From: Clostridia bacterium
Lineage (GTDB): Bacteria > Bacillota > Clostridia > UMGS1883
Direction of reading: 5' to 3'
Assembly (NCBI GenBank): GCA_017441965.1
Contig: JAFSBF010000206.1
Coordinates: 1 to 8,032, forward strand
Length of the DNA: 8,032 bases
The notes beneath the pieces were generated by a model. That model ran no database searches. It saw nothing but the letters and a program-made list of their open reading frames with translations, and was not told the origin of the DNA. How positions within the stretch are numbered: the stretch's first letter is position 1; every line of letters begins with the position of its first letter. Shown here in pieces: positions 1-4,693 of this stretch. Both the position numbers and the translations under genes were made by a program.

Positions 1-766
1 AGCAGGTAGCCTCAATGGCACCGCCTTCCCTGATTAAACTGTTGAAAAGCTGAAGCCTTCGAAAAATAACGTATGTCCATAGTGACATTCCAACGTGATT
101 TTTAAAAAGATGTGAAAGGTAGGATTTGTCGATGTTAAAGTGCTCTGCAACAGTGGAGATATTTAAATCCTCTTTAAAATGAAGATTAAGATAATTCAGA
201 ACATCACTTATCAGAGGATTAAGCAAATTCTGCACAGGCGCAGACGGAGCCGTTTTTGCCATAGTTTCATTTATTTTTGATAAAATCTCTATAATCTTGC
301 AAAAGGCAAGAAGAGGAGCTTCCACATTGGAAGATTTGGAGTGTTCGAGAATATCATCAAGGTATGTATCTATTCCCAGTGATGTGACAGTTTCTGCGCT
401 GATGCGGTTTTTGATGCCTTTCTCGCGATTATAAAATGGTGCAAACAGAGTTTCTGCAGCGTACGGGTAGGAGGCAAGGAGTGCCTCCGTAATACTGAGC
501 GTAATACGCTCGTGATAGGTCTTGTCATCGACTTTAAACTGAAAAAGCTCCGATGGATTGAGCAGAATGATATCTCCCTCGTTTATATCGTAGTGTCTGC
601 CCTCGATTTTTATACTGCCTATACCGTGCTTAAAATAGAGCAGCATAAAATTGGGGCTGTAATGAAGATATGGCAAGGGGGAATCTCCTGCGTGCGCACC
701 TTTTACATGCAGAAGCCTGTAACCGGGATTGTCGTTATAACGCGCTTTGTCAAACTGTGATTTCAT
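1..766 (-). CDS. AraC-family transcriptional regulator, C-terminus cut off by the window edge
   Basis: This is a DNA-binding regulator with an N-terminal cupin sensor domain and a C-terminal AraC-type helix-turn-helix domain. The window holds 255 codons starting MKSQFDKARY. Residues about 35-95 are cupin-like, with the features NFMLLYFKHGIGSI and the turn INEGDIILLNPSE typical of the AraC_binding fold. Residues about 183-255 begin the HTH domain; the first helix-turn-helix is clear (LNISTVAEHFNIDKSYLSHL, 201-220, followed by FKNHVGMS). The second HTH is missing because the gene leaves the window, so roughly 35-40 residues are lost. The start is ATG at 766-764, preceded by GAGGTGG, which overlaps the stop of the upstream transporter gene. 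The pair is therefore one operon, and the regulator probably controls the transporter and itself. The family is certain; the ligand (sugar-like in many cupin AraC proteins) is unknown. Confidence 0.93.
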   Translation of the reverse strand, partial: MKSQFDKARYNDNPGYRLLHVKGAHAGDSPLPYLHYSPNFMLLYFKHGIGSIKIEGRHYDINEGDIILLNPSELFQFKVDDKTYHERITLSITEALLASYPYAAETLFAPFYNREKGIKNRISAETVTSLGIDTYLDDILEHSKSSNVEAPLLAFCKIIEILSKINETMAKTAPSAPVQNLLNPLISDVLNYLNLHFKEDLNISTVAEHFNIDKSYLSHLFKNHVGMSLWTYVIFRRLQLFNSLIREGGAIEATC

Positions 767-774
767 AATCCACC

Positions 775-1626
775 TCAAATAAGAGCAATAAATATTCCTG
801 AAAGAACAATCAGCGTGCACATCATTTTGTAGAGAATGTGTTTTTCCTTGAAAACGAGCCAGCCTGTCAGCACTGTTACAATAACGGAGGATTGCTTTAT
901 AACAGTCATAACGGTGACCTCGCTGAGGGGGCTTGCGTTCGCCTCAAACAAAAGCCTGTCCCCGATTATCAGGGATATGCTCATAAGCGGTACCCAGTAA
1001 TTGGTTTTAAGGGTTTTAATTGAAATTTTTTCTCTTTTAACAAGCAGGATAGCACCGTATATAACCGTGGTAAAAAGCATAAACCAGAACTGAAGCTGTG
1101 ATGAAAGCATATATTTCATAAGTACCTTATCCATTGTTCCCGATACGGCATTTAAAAAGCAGTTTAAAAGCACTGCAATAAGTACGGGGAGAGTTATCTC
1201 CTTTGTACCCGAGGAGGTCTTTTTCAAATTTGCAAGCATAAGTCCCGCAATAACTAAAATTACACCAATTGCCTTTTGAACAGTAAAGCTTTCCCCAAGG
1301 ACAATTACACCTAAAAGCGTGGAGAAAACCATCCTTGAAAGGTCTGTTATTCCGTAAAGACTCACCGACATCTTATCAATTGCGATAAAGGCAAAAATCC
1401 ATGCCGTACATACAACGGCAGATTTTAAAAATACATAAAAAATGTAAATCGGTGCGAGAGAAAACGCATCCTTTGAAAAAGGAATAGTCAGAATAAAGCC
1501 GATAAGGGTATAAAAAAACAAAATCTCGCTTGAACTGCTCTTTTTAAGGGCAGCTTTTTTCATCCCTTCGCGTGAGCCTTTTAAAAAGCTGTATATAAAT
1601 ATAAAAATAATCCATAAATTTTCCAC
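775..1626 (-). CDS. EamA/DMT-superfamily membrane transporter
   Basis: This is an integral membrane protein of the drug/metabolite transporter superfamily, exporting or importing an unknown small metabolite. With the start chosen here it has 283 residues, the usual family size, and two tandem EamA repeats (about residues 4-135 and 146-280) giving about ten hydrophobic helices. The end of repeat 1, LLGVIVLGESFTVQKAIGVILVIAGLML, and its repeat-2 counterpart, VLTGWLVFKEKHILYKMMCTLIVLSGIF, are classic EamA helices (E followed by the G-x-x-L-I-x-x-G pattern). A GTG at 1635 is also in frame, but it lies inside the Shine-Dalgarno AAGAGGTG (1640-1633). The GTG at 1626-1624 has that site at a 6-nt spacing, and the predicted transcript start near 1638 leaves room only for it. 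It is the first gene of an operon with the AraC regulator 8 nt downstream, which suggests the regulator responds to a molecule linked to this transporter. Confidence 0.93.
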   Translation of the reverse strand: MENLWIIFIFIYSFLKGSREGMKKAALKKSSSSEILFFYTLIGFILTIPFSKDAFSLAPIYIFYVFLKSAVVCTAWIFAFIAIDKMSVSLYGITDLSRMVFSTLLGVIVLGESFTVQKAIGVILVIAGLMLANLKKTSSGTKEITLPVLIAVLLNCFLNAVSGTMDKVLMKYMLSSQLQFWFMLFTTVIYGAILLVKREKISIKTLKTNYWVPLMSISLIIGDRLLFEANASPLSEVTVMTVIKQSSVIVTVLTGWLVFKEKHILYKMMCTLIVLSGIFIALI

Positions 1627-1644
1627 TGTTGACACCTCTTAAAC

Positions 1645-1673
1645 ATTGTACAATCATTTGTGTGAAAAATCAA
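1645..1673 (-). promoter_or_regulatory. Sigma-A promoter of the transporter-regulator operon
   Basis: Read on the minus strand, TTGATT (1673-1668, 4 of 6 consensus) and TACAAT (1650-1645, 5 of 6) are separated by exactly 17 bp. Transcription should begin near 1638, at the ribosome binding site, giving a leader of only about 12 nt before the GTG at 1626. The -35 box lies inside the dyad at 1665-1691. Confidence 0.6.
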
Positions 1674-1691
1674 GAAAGTAATTTGATTTTT
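1665..1691. promoter_or_regulatory. Candidate operator: perfect 9-bp dyad between divergent promoters
   Basis: AAAAATCAA (1665-1673) and its exact reverse complement TTGATTTTT (1683-1691) are separated by 9 nt. The centre-to-centre spacing of 18 bp, close to two helical turns, suits a dimeric DNA-binding protein. The left arm covers the -35 box of the minus-strand promoter and the right arm ends 4 bp before the -35 of the plus-strand promoter, so one protein could influence both. The binder is not identifiable from sequence; the AraC protein of the adjacent operon is the nearest candidate, although AraC proteins often use direct repeats. Confidence 0.45.
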
Positions 1692-1694
1692 ATC

Positions 1695-1723
1695 TTGAAA
1701 ACGTATGGGGGGAATGCTATAAT
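1695..1723 (+). promoter_or_regulatory. Strong extended -10 sigma-A promoter
   Basis: TTGAAA (1695-1700, 5 of 6) and a perfect TATAAT (1718-1723) are separated by 17 bp, and TGC directly before the -10 box supplies the extended -10 TGn element. The start of transcription is expected near 1730. It points through the palindrome array into the gene at 1978, giving a leader of about 250 nt. Confidence 0.75.
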
Positions 1724-1746
1724 GATTTCATCGAAGATGAAATCAT
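1722..1746. promoter_or_regulatory. Perfect 11-bp palindrome over the -10 box and start site
   Basis: The arm ATGATTTCATC (1722-1732) is followed by GAA and the exact reverse complement (1736-1746). It begins on the last two bases of the TATAAT box and covers the expected start site near 1730, the classical position of a repressor operator. Because transcription would start inside the left arm, an RNA hairpin from this promoter would be incomplete, which favours a DNA-level role. Alternatively it is the outermost hairpin of the adjacent array, since its GAA loop matches others there. Confidence 0.55.
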
Positions 1747-1922
1747 AGCTAAATTCGCGTTCCGCGAGCTAAATTGAGCAAGCTCAGCTAAATTGCCTAC
1801 GGCAGCTAAATGTGTTTCGCACGCTAAAAGCGAATTTAATTTAGCTACTCCAAAGGAGTAATTTAGCTATGGAGCAAAGCGGAATAATTTAGCTTTGAAC
1901 GAAGTTCAAAATTTAGCTAAAT
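1747..1922. repeat. Bipartite array of a 9-bp repeat interleaved with variable short hairpins
   Basis: Left half: AGCTAAATT at 1747, 1767 and 1786 and AGCTAAAT at 1804. Right half: the reverse complement AATTTAGCT at 1838, 1860, 1886 and 1910. Consecutive copies are separated by short palindromes with different stems and 2-4 nt loops: CGCG/TTC (1756-1766), GAGC/AA (1776-1785), GCC/TAC (1795-1803), GTGT/TTC with one T-G pair (1812-1822), ACTCC/AAA (1847-1859), a decayed one with loop AAA (1869-1885), and TTGAAC/GAA (1895-1909). Copies 1-4 of the left half can pair in nested order with copies 4-1 of the right half. In addition TAAATTCGC (1750-1758) is the exact reverse complement of 1830-1838, so the left half alone also has inverted ends. 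All six frames are broken by stops inside the repeat unit, so it is not coding. The type of element is unknown to me; a foldback or REP-like repeat is the nearest comparison. Confidence 0.85.
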
Positions 1923-1977
1923 AACGGCATCTAAATCGTTCACTGATTCTATAATTGACACATAAGGAGAGATTAAT

Positions 1978-2841
1978 GTGAGAATTGAACCTTTTTCCAA
2001 AATTATAGGCGGAAGACAGGACGGAGCTTTTTATAACGGATACTTTTTCAGCCTTAATAATCAGGGGTTATGTACTGTTTATAAAATGGAAACGCTTGAA
2101 AATCAAAAGGAGGGGGCAGAGATTTTTGATGAGTTTGTTATGGACAAAAATGATATATTAAGCCCCCACAGTAACGCAGTTATGTTTGGTAATGAGTTTT
2201 ATGAAAAAGAGGATGAATTCCCATTACTTTACACAAACATATATAATAACTATGCATCCGCGGATAATCCGTTAAAGGGCGTATGTCTTGCTTATCGGGT
2301 GCAGAAGACGGATGCAGGCTTTAAGACAACACTTGTTCAGATGATTGAGATTGATTTTGTTGAAGATGAAAAGCTCTGGAAGTCCGAGGGGCAGGAAGAT
2401 GCCAGACCGTACGGGAATTTTACCATTGATGCGGAAAACGGAATTTACTATGCCTTTACCATGCGGGATAAGGAAGAAGCTACAAGGTTTTTCTCATTTG
2501 ATTTACCAAAGGCTGACCGGGGTGAAATATGCGAAAAATATAATGTTAAAAAAGTTGTGTTATATGCAAATGATATAAGGGAATACTTTGATTGCGGCTA
2601 TCAGCATTTTATTCAGGGAGCTTGTTGCCATAAAGGGAAAATCTATTCTCTGGAAGGATTTACAAACAGCGTTGATAATCCTGCAGCTATCCGTATTATA
2701 GATACAAAGCTAAAAAAAGAAGTGTGTTTTAAAAAGTTCAAGGATTTCGGGACAGATGTAGAGCCTGAAATGATAGACTTTGAAAATGACACTTGCTACT
2801 ATACTGACCACCACGGAAATATGTACAAATTGTTTTTTTAA
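1978..2841 (+). CDS. Uncharacterised protein, possibly beta-propeller-like
   Basis: I do not recognise a named family. The 287-residue product is soluble, with no signal peptide and no membrane segment. It shows repeated short beta-strand and turn patterns, for example GAFYNGYFFSLNNQGLCTVYK (16-36), CHKGKIYSLEGF (217-228) with AAIRIIDTKLKKEV (236-249), and a C-terminal EPEMIDFENDTCYYTDHHGN (262-281) followed by MYKLFF. Such 'observe and report' strands resemble blades of WD40/NHL-like propellers, which is inference only. The motif SPHSNAVMFG (62-71) followed by LLYTNIYNNYASADNPLKGV (83-102) looks like a conserved loop region that could hold the active or binding site. The start is GTG at 1978 with AAGGAGA (1964-1970) 7 nt upstream; an ATG two bases earlier is out of frame and stops at once (ATGTGA). 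The YerB-like lipoprotein gene starts 27 nt downstream, so the two are probably cotranscribed from the promoter at 1695-1723. Confidence 0.8.
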   Translation: MRIEPFSKIIGGRQDGAFYNGYFFSLNNQGLCTVYKMETLENQKEGAEIFDEFVMDKNDILSPHSNAVMFGNEFYEKEDEFPLLYTNIYNNYASADNPLKGVCLAYRVQKTDAGFKTTLVQMIEIDFVEDEKLWKSEGQEDARPYGNFTIDAENGIYYAFTMRDKEEATRFFSFDLPKADRGEICEKYNVKKVVLYANDIREYFDCGYQHFIQGACCHKGKIYSLEGFTNSVDNPAAIRIIDTKLKKEVCFKKFKDFGTDVEPEMIDFENDTCYYTDHHGNMYKLFF

Positions 2842-2868
2842 TATACAACATTTACGGAGGGGAAGCAT

Positions 2869-3900
2869 ATGACAAAAATGAGACGGACGGTTTTTATCCT
2901 GATAGCGGGAGTCATGGCACTTTCAGGCTGCGGTGCAAAGGATACAGTAAAAAATGAAACACAGACAAAACCCAAGCAGGAGGCTGTAGTTGACCCGGAA
3001 AAGCTTGAAATAGAAGAATTTATGGACAAGTATGTTGATACAGAGGAAAGACCCATTGCTATAATGGTGGATAATGATGACAAAAATGCACGTCCGCACG
3101 CAGGACTTGAGGATGCATACTTAATATATGAAATGATTATCGAGGGCGGCTCTACAAGGTTTATGGCGCTCTATCGTAATACTGATACGGAAAAAATCGG
3201 GCCGATACGTTCTTCAAGGCATTATTATCTTGATTACGTGATGGAAAATGATGCAATATACACACATTTCGGATGGAGCCCGCGGGCAATGCAGGACATT
3301 TCAAAATTCGGTATAAACAAAATAAACGGAGTTCTCGGCGGAGATGAGAATATTTTCTGGAGAGAAAAGAAGTATAAGGGCGATTGGCACAGTGCATATA
3401 CAAGCATTAAGAATATAAAGGATATGGCACAAAAGAAGAGCTATAGAGCCAAGACCGAGCATAAAAATGGGCTGGAATATTCAGATAGCTATATAGAATT
3501 ACCGCCTGAAAATATTGCAAAGAAAGTAGACCTCAGATATTCTTATAAGTATACTACGGCGTACAGTTATAATGAGGAAACCCGCCTTTATGAAAAATCA
3601 ATAGACGGTGAGCCGCACGCTATGCAAAGCGGAGAGGTACTTTCATTAAAGAATATAATCGTTATGTTTATCGGTGACAGTGCGCTTGGTGACGGCTCTG
3701 ACAGACGTAATATCAATACAACGGGCAGCGGAAAGGGATATTATATTACAAACGGAGCGTATGAAGAAATAATATGGGAAAAACCGTCGCGCAGTGAAAA
3801 CACTGTATATAAAAAGGCAGATGGAACACCGCTTTTAATAAACCCAGGGAAGACAATAGTAAATATTATAAGTCCATCAGCTAATACAAATATTGAGTAA
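2869..3900 (+). CDS. YerB-like DUF3048 lipoprotein
   Basis: This is a membrane-anchored extracytoplasmic lipoprotein of the DUF3048 family, whose best-known member is Bacillus subtilis YerB; its biochemical role is not established. The N-terminus MTKMRR, a hydrophobic stretch and the lipobox LSGC give a lipidated Cys21, followed by a charged, flexible linker (about 22-55). The N-terminal DUF3048 domain covers about 58-200 and includes RPIAIMVDND (61-70), ARPHAGLEDAYLIYEMIIEG (74-93), STRFMALY and IGPIRSSRHYYLDY (110-123). The C-terminal domain covers about 225-340 with TGSGKGYYITNGAYEEIIWEK (285-305) and DGTPLLINPGKTIVNII (318-334). The length of 343 residues is full size. Start ATG 2869 has a strong CGGAGGGG six bases upstream. 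It is the second gene of an operon with the uncharacterised protein and is followed at once by a strong terminator. Confidence 0.93.
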   Translation: MTKMRRTVFILIAGVMALSGCGAKDTVKNETQTKPKQEAVVDPEKLEIEEFMDKYVDTEERPIAIMVDNDDKNARPHAGLEDAYLIYEMIIEGGSTRFMALYRNTDTEKIGPIRSSRHYYLDYVMENDAIYTHFGWSPRAMQDISKFGINKINGVLGGDENIFWREKKYKGDWHSAYTSIKNIKDMAQKKSYRAKTEHKNGLEYSDSYIELPPENIAKKVDLRYSYKYTTAYSYNEETRLYEKSIDGEPHAMQSGEVLSLKNIIVMFIGDSALGDGSDRRNINTTGSGKGYYITNGAYEEIIWEKPSRSENTVYKKADGTPLLINPGKTIVNIISPSANTNIE

Positions 3901-3902
3901 TT

Positions 3903-3943
3903 AAAAGCTTCGCAGAAGAACGCATCTTCTGCGAAGCTTTTTT
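3903..3943 (+). terminator. Strong intrinsic terminator after the lipoprotein gene
   Basis: The 14-bp arm AGCTTCGCAGAAGA (3906-3919) pairs perfectly with 3925-3938 around the loop ACGCA, and a run of T (3938-3943) follows. Three upstream A residues can extend the stem into the T-run, so it may also work in the opposite direction. It begins two bases after the TAA stop. Confidence 0.93.
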
Positions 3944-4010
3944 CACTGTATAGGAATTTGCGTAATTTTATCGCGAGCAACATTTGCCGTAATTGAATAT
4001 AGTTGGGACA

Positions 4011-4100
4011 CGAAATGGGTGAAGCGGCACGCTTCTTTTTTAGAAAAGCGGCAGAGTAAGATATGCGTGCAGGCTCAGCCTGCTTGCCGTAAAAATTTCG
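4011..4100. other. Nested inverted repeats, candidate branched RNA or repeat element
   Basis: Four palindromic pairings nest without conflict: an outer stem CGAAAT (4011-4016) with ATTTCG (4095-4100); a hairpin GAAGCG with loop GCA (4021-4035); a stem CGGCA (4049-4053) with TGCCG (4085-4089); and inside it a hairpin GCAGGC with loop TCA (4069-4083). Together they draw a three-way-junction layout. No known riboswitch or sRNA motif is recognisable. A weakly preceded open frame of 14 codons (4015-4059) is not convincing as a gene. It could be a regulatory RNA, a decayed mobile repeat or a set of chance palindromes. Confidence 0.4.
4021..4041 (+). terminator. Terminator-like hairpin with six T
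   Basis: The perfect 6-bp stem GAAGCG/CGCTTC with a GCA loop (4021-4035) is followed directly by TTTTTT (4036-4041). It fits a short intrinsic terminator, possibly a backup to the one at 3903-3943, but no gene lies between the two. It is also part of the larger nested structure at 4011-4100. Confidence 0.45.
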
Positions 4101-4102
4101 CC

Positions 4103-4191
4103 AAAAAAGTATAAAAAAGTAAAAAATTTCTAATAATTATTTTTTTCACAAAAAAATACTGTTATTTTATGAGGATATTTACTTTTTTTTT
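4103..4191. promoter_or_regulatory. A-tract-rich, probably curved DNA upstream of the Lrp gene
   Basis: A-tracts at 4103-4108, 4113-4118 and 4121-4126, then T7 (4140-4146), A7 (4150-4156) and T9 (4183-4191) punctuate the promoter upstream region. Several neighbouring centres are about 10 bp apart, and 4103-4122 is an exact-length tandem of AAAAAAGTA plus one base. Such tracts bend DNA and can act as UP elements. Lrp/AsnC proteins generally bind AT-rich, bendable DNA, so this is the likeliest autoregulatory region. No specific operator can be defined. Confidence 0.4.
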
Positions 4192-4206
4192 CGGTTTTCG
4201 TATAAT
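4178..4206 (+). promoter_or_regulatory. Sigma-A promoter of the Lrp-symporter operon
   Basis: TTTACT (4178-4183, 4 of 6) and a perfect TATAAT (4201-4206) are separated by 17 bp. The expected start near 4213 leaves a leader of about 15 nt that just contains the GGAGGG ribosome binding site (4216-4221). The T9 tract starts within the -35 box and runs into the spacer. Confidence 0.65.
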
Positions 4207-4227
4207 CTAATAAATGGAGGGATTTAA

Positions 4228-4680
4228 ATGGATGCTATAGATTACAAAATATTAACCTGCTTAAAGGAAAACGCACGTGAGAACGCTACAAACATAGGTG
4301 CAAAGATAAATTTGTCTACTTCTGCCGTGATTGAAAGAATTAAAAAGCTTGAAAGCTCGGGAATGATACAGCAGTATACAACCATAATTAATCAGAGCGC
4401 TTTGGGAAGAGAGCTTTTTGCGTTTATATATGTCAGTTTAGAGCATCCCAAGCACTATGAAAATTTTGTTGAAAAAATAAAGGAAAACAGTTCTGTTGCA
4501 GAGTGTTACTATATTGCAGGTGACTTTGATTTTATTTTAAAGGTTGTTACAAAGACGGGAAAAACCCTTGAAGAAATTTTAAACTATATAAAAGGTATAA
4601 GCGGTGTATCACTGACACGTACATCTGTTGTGCTTTCAACAAATAAGTGCGAGGTATGTTTGCTTCCTGAAAATAAATAA
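4228..4680 (+). CDS. Lrp/AsnC-family transcriptional regulator
   Basis: This is a feast/famine regulator that senses an amino acid and binds DNA as dimers or higher oligomers. It has 150 residues, the normal length. The N-terminal winged HTH spans about 1-52: MDAIDYKILTCLKENARENA matches the Lrp 'D-x-x-D-x-x-I-L-x-x-L' opening, and LSTSAVIERIKKLESSG (29-45) is the recognition helix. The C-terminal ligand-binding RAM domain spans about 62-140 with the effector-loop motif AGDFDFILKV (97-106). ATG 4228 has GGAGGG six bases upstream. The C-terminus carries CEVC (141-144), an uncommon CxxC in this family. The stop codon overlaps the AAGGAG site of the AGCS symporter gene, so translation is probably coupled and the regulator most likely controls alanine or glycine uptake and itself. 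The amino acid sensed cannot be read from sequence. Confidence 0.96.
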   Translation: MDAIDYKILTCLKENARENATNIGAKINLSTSAVIERIKKLESSGMIQQYTTIINQSALGRELFAFIYVSLEHPKHYENFVEKIKENSSVAECYYIAGDFDFILKVVTKTGKTLEEILNYIKGISGVSLTRTSVVLSTNKCEVCLLPENK

Positions 4681-4693
4681 GGAGTTAAAATTT

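Noticed and set aside
512..760. Plus-strand open frame of 82 codons
   Set aside because: It lies antisense within the AraC gene, whose family match is clear, and has no ribosome binding site or recognisable domain.
1633..1635. GTG at 1635 as start of the transporter
   Set aside because: This codon is part of the ribosome binding site AAGAGGTG; the GTG at 1626 is correctly spaced from it.
1722..1746. Intrinsic terminator
   Set aside because: The palindrome is not followed by a T-run and covers a promoter start site instead.
1747..1922. CRISPR array
   Set aside because: The repeat is only 9 bp, the spacers are 9-17 nt and themselves palindromic, and orientation flips halfway. No cas genes are nearby.
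4015..4059. Small 14-codon open frame (MGEAARFFFRKAAE)
   Set aside because: There is no good ribosome binding site or promoter, and the codons coincide with the palindromes that explain the sequence better.
3944..4227. Glycine riboswitch ahead of the AGCS operon
   Set aside because: The region lacks the paired glycine-aptamer core motifs and lies largely upstream of the predicted transcription start.
4628..4693. Longer N-terminus for the AGCS symporter
   Set aside because: It overlaps the Lrp gene, lacks a ribosome binding site and adds 22 residues not typical of the family.
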